64,000 nucleotides of DNA from Nigrospora sphaerica (Eukaryota; Ascomycota; Sordariomycetes; Amphisphaeriales; Apiosporaceae): contig JAGVVL010000002.1 of the NCBI GenBank assembly GCA_018287875.1, forward strand, positions 4,650,001-4,714,000, in the 5' to 3' direction. This document shows positions 45,680 through 55,364 of the stretch, in pieces. The translations under genes were made by a program, and so were the position numbers. Position 1 is the first letter of the stretch. Every line of letters begins with the position of its first letter. Under the pieces are notes generated by a model, which saw nothing but the letters and a program-made list of their open reading frames with translations, had not been told where the DNA came from and ran no database searches.

Positions 45680-46576
45680 CTACACGCTCATCCGAACTGT
45701 CACCACGATTGCCCAGCCGCCCAAACTTTCCAGAATACCGAAATCGTTGGCGTGCCGGAAGGTAACCTGTTCGGCCGTGACGCTCATATGCATTCCGATA
45801 CTCGTTATATCCGACTCGGCTTCCGTGGTGCTTGCGGATGGCGCAGCGTCAACGGCTGCGTCGGGTTCAACCCTTCGTCGTCCCCAGCCGAAGGTTGCCC
45901 TGGGCTTGCTCGCTGGGAGCTCTCGTTCCACCGAGGCCTGTACAGCGGTCCCGGGACCCGGAACGGGCTTGCGCGGTTGTGCAGGTTGAAGGTACGAGGC
46001 CAAGCGGCGAGCCATGTCCTCGTTCCGCCACCAGAATAGGTCTTCTCTCGGCGATGGCTGCTCACTATCCCAGCGGCCCCAGTCGGTGAATTCGGAGCCC
46101 GTAGCCCATTCCAGGTCGCACAGCGCATCGTGTGATTGTGGAGCTGGTGTTTTACTGTCCGGGGAGCCTTTCTTATCGTAACGGGAAGTGGGCACAAGAG
46201 CAGCACGGCCGAACTCGCCTCGGTGCCGCATTTCCTCCAGGTCGCTCAGTTTGGCATCGGCTGGTACGGCCCCGCTGGGCACAAGCGTCAGAACGGCCAA
46301 AGGTGGAGTTTTGTACTGCGCGCCTACGTCAACAAGGAACTCCTCGATGACTGGTGCTAACTGGTCGATGAGCCAGGCGTCGGCTTCAAACTGCTGTGTA
46401 TAGCGCTCCTGTAAGCTACGTTGTATCACCCCAGGCACCGAGGCGACTTGAGACTGCAGGTACGAGGTCAGCGACCTCGGGTTCAGGCAATGCTGCGAGA
46501 GTGAGGTGCCCGCCTCGGGGCTCAGAGAATAGGGGGGCGGGAGATCCCCATCGTCAATATCCGGATGCTTTGCCAT
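45680..46576 (-). CDS. Fungal hypothetical protein, cytosolic
   Basis: Single exon, 298 residues from an ATG in CCATGG context. It begins with a short acidic/Pro-rich segment ending PPPYSLSP, a possible WW- or Rsp5-type PPxY contact. A helical region follows (QVASVPGVIQRSLQERYTQQ, WLIDQLAPVIEEFLVDV), then a Ser/Pro-rich, charged middle. The tail TAEQVTFRHANDFGILESLG, ending in a hydrophobic IVVTVRMSV strand, has the look of a terminus I recall in Sordariomycete hypothetical proteins. No signal peptide or membrane helix is seen. Function unknown. It lies in the AT-richer part of the window, and its third positions are less C/G-biased than those of the housekeeping genes. Confidence 0.65.
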   Translation of the reverse strand: MAKHPDIDDGDLPPPYSLSPEAGTSLSQHCLNPRSLTSYLQSQVASVPGVIQRSLQERYTQQFEADAWLIDQLAPVIEEFLVDVGAQYKTPPLAVLTLVPSGAVPADAKLSDLEEMRHRGEFGRAALVPTSRYDKKGSPDSKTPAPQSHDALCDLEWATGSEFTDWGRWDSEQPSPREDLFWWRNEDMARRLASYLQPAQPRKPVPGPGTAVQASVERELPASKPRATFGWGRRRVEPDAAVDAAPSASTTEAESDITSIGMHMSVTAEQVTFRHANDFGILESLGGWAIVVTVRMSV

Positions 46577-48791
46577 GGCAGAGTGAGGAAGGTGATCGGT
46601 CAGGGTCAGGCGGCTGCCTGGCGGGAGGGATTAGGTTTGATAATAATGAGAATCGCAGTCGTGAGGAAGAAAAACCAAGGGCCGGATCTGGTTGACGAGA
46701 GATGGGGGACACGTGCGAGCAGAAAGTAACGCGAGACGGGCCGTCTTGACACCCAGTTGCCCAATGACACACTCAGGCTAAAAAGAGCAGTACCAACTAT
46801 ATGGCCATCCGTCGGCCGGCGATGTGAATAAGACTATGGTGGCTGTGCTACGCACACATTGCGGGTCATGTGGGGGGGGGGGGGGGCACGGGATCCCCTG
46901 TGCGCCGGATCCCCTGTGCGCCGGATCCCCTGTGCGCCGGATCCAGCCGACGGTTTGGCTGAAAATGCGCCGGCGAAGTGGCGAAGCGGCGACGGCGGGG
47001 GCTGGCGATCTGAGGTGCCTTGATGCAAGCCCGAATGAGCACCGAAAGGCCGAGTCGCGAGGCATAAGGGAAAATGGATGGTGCCTAACGAGCGTAAGAC
47101 CGTCGACGAGTTTGGGTTCCGATGGGTAGAGGTTGATAAGCAGTACTTCGGTCACGCATACCCCGGGAAGCCAAAGCTGGTCTCCAAGCCCGTAGTACGC
47201 ATGGGACGTAATGATGGTTTCCTGCTCGCCTAGATAGTGGCATGGTAACTTACTTGCCTAGTTTTGATCCCCCAATCCATGCAGTCTTCCGGTCTCCATC
47301 GTACGGTTCGTGGCGGGGAGGGCAACTAGAACGGCATGGATGTAGTGATTCCCGCAATGGCGCAGCACCGACGATCCACTTAACAGGCGTGTGCTGAAAG
47401 TTGAACAGTACGAAGTATGCACCGAAGGGCTGGGCTGCATGTCCTGTGACGTGCCACTGGAAGCGTTCGTGGTTTCGTGTAGCCGTACATCCGGAGGGGT
47501 TTGTTGGCAACGAAGGATGCTGCAGGAGGGAATACGATTAGTATGTTGGACCGACAGCATGTTGCCGAAATCGTCACCGACGGCATCGCCTCTCATTGGA
47601 CTAAAACTGCTGCCTGCTGCAAACGGATGCATGTGGAGTCTGGGGAATCATCCTGGTTGGGAAAGAACGAACAAGGATCCATCCGCTAATCCCAGTCCCA
47701 AACACTGCATTCCGCCTCAGGTTCGAGAAGCTCGAGTGGACCACGTCTCTCAGCCTCCCTATGTCGCCGCCCATCTCGCCCGTCTCTATGGCTCAGGCTG
47801 AACTCGGTTGCTTAACCTTTTATTACCTACCGTCACCTTTTAGGGCTACTGGCCTGCCGCTAGCATGGCAAGACGTACATTCAGGCGAGCCTCATGACCC
47901 CCCCGGCCACAGCCACGCCCAGTGAATCCTATCCCTACCGATTCCGTATCCGGCTCGGTCGATGACTACTAAGATCCGACCCTACGCCGTCGCTGGGTTG
48001 GGTTCATCAGGTAGATCGCAAGGCTGAGTTCTACAGATATTGCCGATACGGGGCCTACCTGTACGACCTAGTACTAATGTACTACTCAAGTGCCTTTTGA
48101 CTTGGGACAGCTGTAAGCGATAGGGCCGGCGAATAGGAACTGGCATTGGTTTCCACATGAAATGGCTATGCCGCCAGGCTTAGCGGTATGAAGCTACCTC
48201 ATACCCTCTATCCACCAAATCACAAGGTAAATCAGTGTCAGGTACGGTGCCTGATAGCCGCAGCTCGACGGCCAAGGCAACACGATGGGGTTTTCCTATC
48301 CACTCCTTGCACGACGTCACAAGATGACTGGATTCAGGGGGCTATGACTGGGAGCCTTGTCTTGGGCATACATGCGTACCGTACGCCCCCATCCAAGATC
48401 CCATGTTTCTATAAAGTTGGCGGTTAACTCCCCCCCGTACCGTATTCTCTCTACCAGCCGCTCTACGCACCGCATTCGGTATATTCCTGTTCAAGACTTA
48501 CAAAAGCCTACTCACTGTTTCTCCATTATCCCGGTACCACCTAGGTCTTCGTTACCTCTACTTCCCAAACCATCTAAACCTTCTTTTATAGTATTGATCG
48601 CGGACGAACCTTCGTATTTCCGACAGACGCATCGCCGGCTAACGTGTTGAGCGGAATATATTAGAGAGGTAGAACACCCCTGGAGCCCTCCCCCCCTCGT
48701 GCGAGTCCGAATAACATTTTCCTAACATTCCCGTTTCAGGTGTTCCGACGACACCTCTTCACATTCCCCATACCTAGGCCCCATCGCCACC
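46577..48791. other. Intergenic, hypothetical to flotillin
   Basis: 2.2 kb between divergent genes, with a G-run and a 16-bp tandem repeat (46872-46944). Several overlapping short open frames on both strands at 47250-47800 show no recognisable domain and mostly start at TTG or GTG. The last 300 bases are C/T-rich, probably the flotillin promoter. Confidence 0.5.
46891..46944. repeat. 16-bp tandem repeat, three copies plus partial
   Basis: The unit GGATCCCCTGTGCGCC is repeated exactly three times (46891, 46907, 46923), followed by GGATCC. It is preceded by a run of about 14 G. Confidence 0.95.
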
Positions 48792-50355
48792 ATGTCCTAC
48801 AAGATCGCCGCCCCCGATGAGTACCTTGCCATCACTGGCATGGGCATCTCGACCGTGCGCATCACCAAGGCAGCATGGGTATGGCCCTTCCAGCGGTGCA
48901 GGCGCTTCAGGTACGCCCTCCCCCCTCTCCCCATGCCCGGTCCCCCCGTACTAAACCATCTCGGCCAGCGTCCAACCGCACGACTACGGCATGAACCTAC
49001 AGGCCATGACCAAGGAGAAGCTGCAGTTCTTGCTCCCCGTCGTCTTCACCGTCGGCCCCGACGTCAACAACCGGGGCGCCAACGCCAAGGGCCCCAACCG
49101 CGGCGCCCCGGCCGACGCCCACAACCCCGTCCACGACGAGGACAAGGGGGACGCCCTGGTCAAGTACGCCATGTTACTGGCCGAGTCCGACTCGGGCACG
49201 ACCGCCGGGAGCGGCACCCACGGCCTCGACCAGATCATCAAGGGCATCATCGAGGGTGAGACGCGCGTGCTGGTGTCGAGCATGACCATGGAGGAGGTGT
49301 TTGGGCTCCGCGAGGAGTTCAAGAAGCGCATCTTCAAGAACATCCAGGGCGAGCTGGACCAGTTCGGCCTCAAGATCTACAACGCCAACGTCAAGGAGCT
49401 CCGCGACGCCGAGGGGTCGAGCTACTTCCAGTCGCTATCGCAGAAGGCGCACGAGGGCGCCACCAACCAGGCGCGCATCGACGTGGCCGAGGCGCGCCTG
49501 CGCGGCACCGTCGGCGAGTCGCAGCGCAAGGGGCAGCAGGACCGCGAGCTGGCCAAGATCAACGCGCAGACGGCCGTCGAGAAGACGGACCGCGACGTCG
49601 AGCGCGCGGCCGCCGAGTCCAACCTGGCAACGCGCCGGACCGCCTTCGACCGCGACGTCGAGATTGCCAAGATCGAGGCCCAGCGAGCGACGCAGAGCCG
49701 CGACGAGGACCTCAAGAAGGAGGTCGAGCTCAAGCGCGCCGGCGCCGAGCTCGAGCGCCTGCGCGCCACCGACGTCGTCAAGGCCGCCATCGCGCGCGAG
49801 AGCAAGCAGCAGGCCGCCGACGCCAAGGCCTACGAGGTCTCGGCCGAGGCCAAGGCCGCCTACGAAAAGTCGAACCGCGTCACCGACGCCGCCGCCTACA
49901 AGACGCGCCAGGAGGCCGACGCCGCCGCCGACGCCGCCGTGCGCAATGCCGAGGCCGGCCTGCAGGCCCGCCGCAAGGAGGCCGAGGGCCTCGCCGCCAT
50001 GGCCGACGCCTACGGCCGCATGGCCCAGGCCTTCGGCGGGCCCCAGGGCCTACTCGCCTACATGATGATCGAGAAGGGCACCTACACCGAGCTGGCCAGG
50101 GCCAACGCCGACGCCGTCCGGGGCATGGAGCCCAAGATCAGCGTCTGGAACACGGGCGCCGACGCCGGCAGCGAAGGCGGCAAGGACAGCGCCGCCACCA
50201 TGCGCAACGTCTACCAGATGCTGCCCCCCCTCATGACCACCATCAACGAGCAGACGGGCATCACCCTCCCCGAGTGGCAGTTCGGCCGCATGGCCACGGA
50301 GCGGGCCCTGCACCACGAGGCTTCCGGTACCAAGGGCGTTAATGGCACCAAGTAG
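48792..50355 (+). CDS. floA: Flotillin-like SPFH-domain protein
   Basis: Two exons, 48792-48910 and 48969-50355, spliced at phase 2 (GTACGC donor), give 501 residues. Residues 1-190 form an SPFH/band-7 domain opening [16 protein letters not shown], with [15 protein letters not shown]; Cys residue(s) nearby could be acylated, as in flotillins. The segment [12 protein letters not shown] and the later [19 protein letters not shown] match the family. Residues about 190-400 are a long Ala/Glu/Arg-rich coiled coil with EA-type repeats (flotillin domain). The end, [20 protein letters not shown], is less regular. Flotillins in Aspergillus (FloA) scaffold membrane domains at the subapical plasma membrane. 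Coding bias is extreme for C/G in the coiled coil, which makes all six frames open there. Confidence 0.92.
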
Positions 50356-51339
50356 CTCTCGCCTGCGACGGGAACGGCGGATCTGACCGTCTTTTGTTAA
50401 GTGTACTACTTACTCGGGGGCTCTCGTACTTCCACGTCTGATGCCCCCAGTTGCTACTCAACACTAGCGGCAGCGACACCAGTCAGTGGCAGCACCGGTG
50501 ACTGAAGCAGCACGAGTCATAACAGCAACAATATCACGATCATGGACGCGGCCACTCTTATAACCCCCTTTCCTTTTATACCCCTTTCCTTGTCATACCC
50601 TTTTTTTCTCTTCATACGATTCCCACTCTCATAACCCCCCTCATATTTAAGCGCATCTTCCCTTCCCGCCGTTGCATGTGTAACCAGAATATAAATAATT
50701 GACATTGCAACCATCCCTCGCTGAGTGTGTCTTCGTGACTCGCTAGGCATGTCTTCTGCACCATGAGAACGAGTGATAAAGGAAACGTACCATCGTTACG
50801 TCGTTTTGAGCTCAGTATAAGGGCCCAAGTTCTATCTGTCGGCAGACGATTGCCAAAATGTACAAGTCCCTCCGCAGCCATACCGGCTATACCGAGGGGT
50901 ATCCGTGTAGTAAGTCCAAGTTCGAGCCAGTAGGGCCCGTCGTGTCCCAGAAGCATCCCATGCTTGGATGCCAATGCAAAACCAATGTCGCAGCAACCGT
51001 GTCCGACTCCAGTGCCATGCATAAGCCCCTCCCACCCATTCCATATTGGCCTGAAACCCCTCTCAACCCTCCTGTCTGTCATGAAACACATGTCCTCGTT
51101 ATTCCCATTTGGCAGCCATGTAGACTGTCGTGGGAGAAGCCCTCGACCTCGCTCTCCAAAGCCATCTCACCGCCCACCAACTTTGTTCTCTTCGCTCTCT
51201 GCGCCCAATGCAAAGTCTCGCCAAGTTGTGCTACGAGCCACTGCCGGACGTACCGCCGCCGCCACACCTGTGTAACCACGAATTTCAGTGACCGCAATCC
51301 GAAAGCGCGCAACTCCTCAAAGATCCAAGCACGCAAAAC
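50356..51339. other. Convergent intergenic region
   Basis: 1 kb between flotillin and the next minus-strand gene. It is AT-richer from 50520 to 50720. No supportable gene. Confidence 0.5.
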
Positions 51340-52569
51340 TTATCGGACCACGCCAACCCTACCTTCCTCGAGACGTCTTCGCTTCCCCATGCCGCTGTCG
51401 CGTCCTGGCTCGTGGTCCTCGGTGAAGCTCACGTTAAGAACCTCGGAGAAGACCTCGCGCCGACGCTTTGGCGATACCGCCTCGGGAATCGGCGTCAGTT
51501 CGCCGTCGTCGAACATCTCTAGGTTGCTCTCGTCAAAGTGTCCCACGAGGTCTCGGCCCAGCACCTGGCCGAGCCGCTCCTTGAGGCCGAGAACAGGCCA
51601 AATGGGCACGTGGGTGTACTCGATGTTAACCCGTGCGTCGCCCGCCGGGGCCTTGTGCGGTTCATGGAACATGGTCAAGAACGCTGCAGGGATCGTGGAG
51701 GTATAGACGATGAAGGCCTCGTCCTCTTCCGATGTAGTAAGCAGGTGCAGCTTGACATCCCGAGGGGTGAAGTTGTCGCTCGTGGAACCGTCGTAAACTG
51801 AGTGCTGGGCCATGGCCACCATGACAGCGACGAAGTACGGATCCTCATCTACGTTGCTTGGGAGCAGGTTCTTGGAGCGCAGCTTTTGCAGCCGACGGAC
51901 CGGTTCGTTGAGCCCGCGGGCCGGGCCCGAGGAGATGCGGAAGCAGTTTTTCCGGATATAACTGAGGTTACTTCGGCTGACGTAGGCCAGCACGGGCGCG
52001 TCACTGGCGACGTTGACATTCATCGAAGCCATCAGCTGGCTCGCTGACCGACTTGAGGCCCAGGTAGTAGCCGAGTCAAAAGACATGGACGCATCCGGAT
52101 GTTTCCACAAGACCTGGCAGCGTACAACCTTGGGGTAGCAGCGGCCGCCGAATCGCATGTCCAATTCAGCGCACGTCTTGGATTTGGAGAGAGCGTGGGG
52201 GAAGAGCGTCTGCATGATGTCGCGGAGTGCGCGGCTCTTGGATATCATGTTGCGCGGCGTTTCGGTCGACATCAGCGTGTCCAGGTCCCGGCCTATTGTC
52301 ACCACCGTGGGCGATGTGCGCGGCGATCTTCGAGGCGACTGTTGTGATGAAGAGGGCGTCGGGGTGGTCTGAGACGGGCGCTGTGTGAAGCGGCATCCCA
52401 GTAACCGTGTATGTAGGTCGGTCCAGCATATGGGCTGGAGGAAGAGGGAAACGCCCTGGTGATTGCACAAGGTATCCCAGAGCGATCCGGCTTCAGGTCT
52501 CGTGGGTTTCCGCCGGGTTTTTGCCACGCGCTTCCTCTCCATGGCACTTCTCGTCGTGATGGGCGCCAT
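51340..52569 (-). CDS. Hypothetical protein, probably nuclear
   Basis: Single open frame, 409 residues from the ATG at 52569 in ACCATGG context; the frame extends 20 codons upstream only from a TTG. The N-terminus is basic (MERKRVAKTRRKPTRPEAG). Residues 60-110 are Ser/Thr/Pro-rich and look disordered. A compact central part includes VLAYVSRSNLSYIRKNCFRI, RRLQKLRSKNLLP, DPYFVAVMVAMAQHSVYD and FIVYTSTIPAAFLTMFHEP. The C-terminus has two basic clusters (SPKRRREVF, GKRRRLEEG) that could be nuclear localisation signals. I do not recognise the family; hydrophobic patterning and C/G third positions argue it is real. An intron in the N-terminal third cannot be excluded. Confidence 0.65.
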   Translation of the reverse strand: MAPITTRSAMERKRVAKTRRKPTRPEAGSLWDTLCNHQGVSLFLQPICWTDLHTRLLGCRFTQRPSQTTPTPSSSQQSPRRSPRTSPTVVTIGRDLDTLMSTETPRNMISKSRALRDIMQTLFPHALSKSKTCAELDMRFGGRCYPKVVRCQVLWKHPDASMSFDSATTWASSRSASQLMASMNVNVASDAPVLAYVSRSNLSYIRKNCFRISSGPARGLNEPVRRLQKLRSKNLLPSNVDEDPYFVAVMVAMAQHSVYDGSTSDNFTPRDVKLHLLTTSEEDEAFIVYTSTIPAAFLTMFHEPHKAPAGDARVNIEYTHVPIWPVLGLKERLGQVLGRDLVGHFDESNLEMFDDGELTPIPEAVSPKRRREVFSEVLNVSFTEDHEPGRDSGMGKRRRLEEGRVGVVR

Positions 52570-53444
52570 GGTTGTATCGAAATTCAGGCTTGGCGTGAGG
52601 GTGGGTAGGCGAGAAACCCCGGGGTTCAAGGAGGGAAGGCGTAGTGGAAACTTGGAGATCCTGGCCGCGAGTCAGTACCAAGGCGACCGTTCTGCGACTG
52701 GCCTGGGCCGGCAGTCGCTTTCTTTGTTGTCGGGCAAAAGAGAGAAGGCGCGTTGACTTACTGGTTGTACGGCGGGCTTGGGGGGAAAAGTAACAAGTCG
52801 ATGTCCACTTTGGGGAAGGAAAAAGCAAGGAGCTGGTGGCCGATTTGGGGTTGACAGGTGGATGCGCCCCTGGAAGGTGCCTAAGTCGGTGGATACAAAG
52901 TACGTAGGAATGCTATGACGCGCTTGGAATGGGCCAACGAAGCGCGACCCAAGCAGCGGGAACGGCGCGTCACAAAGAGTAACGCTTTCCCACTATAGCC
53001 GCCGGCCTCAGCACGATGGGGAATATTGCAGTGCGTGAAAGCGGGCCGACCGGGTGCTTGGAGGTGCGGCGTCTAAATCAGTACTTATGTAGGCAGGCAA
53101 GGAATCATACGTGAGCCTGTCGGTAGGAAAGGTCAGTCGCGAGAGAGGGCCGGAACAAGAGAGAGAAAAGACCGGGGCGGAGAGAGCGTAGGACAGCAGC
53201 GCGACTGGAGGGGCAATTAATACATCCACGGAGCAAGCATGGGATGGGGAGCGCATTAGGATTCCAGGAGCTTAGGTAAGGAGGTACAAAGACGTAGACG
53301 GGGCTTGCCGGCAGACCGGCCAGCGAAACATCGGTATCTCCTTTGTACACCGCACACCAAAGACACCAAAGCGGACGGGCGCGCCGATTCCTCCCCCCCC
53401 CCATCGCCCAATACGCGCTAGAGCGCCAGATCACGTTACCCGGT
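52570..53444. other. Intergenic
   Basis: 0.9 kb upstream of the minus-strand hypothetical. Its sense-strand leader is C/T-rich. No gene seen. Confidence 0.5.
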
Positions 53445-53696
53445 TCAGCCTGGCGGCGCCGTTCCTAGCCGCATGCAGAACCAGCCCAGTAACCAGGTAC
53501 CTGCTTCGTAGCTCTGGTAAAGTAGGCGAGGGAGGTACTCTGACCAAGACCCACGCACGTAGGCGCCAGCCAATGCGAGCAGAAGAGCGAGCCACACCCA
53601 GAGGACTGTACGAAGCGCCGGTCTGGCTGGGTTTTCGGGGTGTGGGTGTGCGAGTGTGCCGGGTGTGCGAGGTGTGCCACGGACCTTACGAGCCAT
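53445..53696 (-). CDS. Possible small single-pass membrane protein
   Basis: Open frame of 83 residues with an ATG in CCATGG context. A basic Pro-rich N-terminus of about 30 residues is followed by one strong hydrophobic helix (VLWVWLALLLALAGAYV, about 32-48). A short aromatic-rich segment (YLPRLLYQSYEAGTWLLGWF) follows. It is divergent from ARPC3, with about 500 bases between starts. It could be a small mitochondrial or ER membrane protein, or a chance frame. No homologue recognised. Confidence 0.35.
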   Translation of the reverse strand: MARKVRGTPRTPGTLAHPHPENPARPALRTVLWVWLALLLALAGAYVRGSWSEYLPRLLYQSYEAGTWLLGWFCMRLGTAPPG

Positions 53697-54200
53697 GGCA
53701 GACGCTTGTCAGTGGCTGTGAGTCAGAAGGGCCAGGCTACCAGCCACCAGTCAGGAAAACAGGGGGAGCCAGGAGGCCAAGCGAACGAGGGATGGGGATG
53801 CCAGCTTGTCTGCCTGCCAGCTCTGGCTCCCAGTAGTAGTAGTAGTAGTAGGTAGAATCCCCTAGCAGTAGAGGTACGGGGAAAGGCCATCACCGTCCGT
53901 AGATTAGCCGATGACGTCTCTCTCCCCAAGTTCAGTGAGCTGGGGACCCTGTCATAGGTAGCGAATCAATCCAGTGCCCTGCCAGCCGTCAAGTCGAACC
54001 AACCGAGCCATCCATCTCCCAGTATCCGACCTCCCTGTAGTTAAGGTACGTGCCCCTCCACGACCTCTCATAACCCGCTACCAACATACCGAGTGCTTAG
54101 TAGCTGCAAACGACTCCTCACAACCCAACCCAACTTCAAGGCCCGGCCGTTGTCCAAGAGTTGCGAGCACCACCACCGCTCAGGTGCCATCTCGCCCAAC
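53697..54200. other. Intergenic, promoter of ARPC3
   Basis: 0.5 kb between the possible small membrane-protein frame and ARPC3. It contains an AGT trinucleotide repeat (53832-53852) and, toward 54200, C-rich sequence likely to be the ARPC3 leader. Confidence 0.5.
53832..53852 (+). repeat. AGT trinucleotide repeat
   Basis: About seven consecutive AGT units in the intergenic space upstream of ARPC3. Confidence 0.9.
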
Positions 54201-55081
54201 ATGCCGGTAAGTCCCTTCGCGACCGAGGCACCCGCGCCAGCACCCGGGGGTTTCACCGCGCACCTCTAGGACGGGACGGACAGAGGTGGAAGACCCCTGG
54301 GAGCTGCGATACTATGATGCCGTGCCGCGCCGTGCCCTCCTATTCCATTGCCTCCCCTATCCATAACCCCCCATGTGCACCCCTCCGGCTGACGGTAGCC
54401 TCTACTCTCCGCCATTTCCGTTTAGGCGTACAACTCCATGTTCAATGAGGACCCCAACGTCCCGCGCCTGATCGGCAACCTCCCGCTGCTGCCGCTGCGC
54501 ACCAAGACGCGCGGGCCCGCCTACACGCTGCCGGCGTCCAACCCGCCGCTGCCCGCTCACGAGTCGCCCGACCCCGACTCGGAGTCATACGACATCCTCG
54601 ACGAGGTGCTCTCGCTCTTCCGCGCCAACACCTTCTTCCGCAACTTCGAGATCCAGGGCCCCGCCGACCGCCTCCTCATCTACGGCATCCTCTTCGTCAG
54701 CGAGTGCCTCGGCAAGATCCGCCCTCAGTATGGCGTCCGCGAGGCCCAGAAGGAGGTGCTCAACACGGCCCTCGACCTCAACTTTGCCATCCCCGGCGAC
54801 CCCGGCTTCCCCCTGAACCAGGTGAGCTCGCGCCTTTCCCCGCCGGGAACCCCTCGGCCGCCGTAAGTGGCTCGGTCCGGGCTGACCCCGACTCCCTACA
54901 GATGTACGAGCCCCCGCGCGATCGTCAGGATGCCGAGCAACTGCGGCAATACCTGTCCCAAGTGCGGCAGGAGCTGGCTTCGCGGTTACTAGCTAGAGTG
55001 TACGAGGAGGGCGGCGACGGCAAGCCGAGCAAGTGGTGGTTGAGCTTTACCAAGAGAAAGTTCATGGGCAAGAGCCTGTAA
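54201..55081 (+). CDS. arpc3: Arp2/3 complex subunit 3 (ARPC3, p21-Arc)
   Basis: Three exons: 54201-54206, 54426-54821 and 54902-55081, all phase 0, give 193 residues; the family is about 175-195. The first coding exon is only ATG CCG, followed by a 219-nt intron, and the protein then continues AYNSMFN. Family motifs include IGNLPLLPLRTKTRGPAY, DILDEVLSLFRANTFFRNFE, DRLLIYGILFVSECL and the C-terminal WWLSFTKRKFMGKSL. Role: one of seven Arp2/3 subunits that nucleate branched actin for endocytic patches and hyphal tips. The 3' end faces TRM6, only 283 bases away. The two-codon first exon is easily missed by gene finders. Confidence 0.95.
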
Positions 55082-55364
55082 ATAGACTGCCTCGGGTCTT
55101 GGGGCGGGACACGATGGCGCCCAGGGAGGCAACCTCTGGCGCGAAAAGGAAAAAAAAAAAGAAGAAAAGAACCGCGACATTACGGGCTCGAGATGAACCA
55201 TCGCCCTAACCTTTTTGTGTTTGCGGGTGGGGAAGCTTTATTCATGGGGTATCATGCTGCTATGCAAAAGAAGGCCAGCCAAGCCTTCTCCAGGCCCTGT
55301 TTTCCAACTCGCGCATAGTAGATGTTGGTGGCCACGGCTCGCGCAACTCTTCCGATACGTCCGT

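Noticed and set aside
46891..46944. CRISPR-like array
   Set aside because: Direct repeats are adjacent without spacers and the organism is a fungus.
50858..51706. 282-codon plus-strand frame with a good ATG
   Set aside because: Its 3' half is antisense to the 51340-52569 gene and its composition (Ser/Arg/Pro) is that of a shadow frame.
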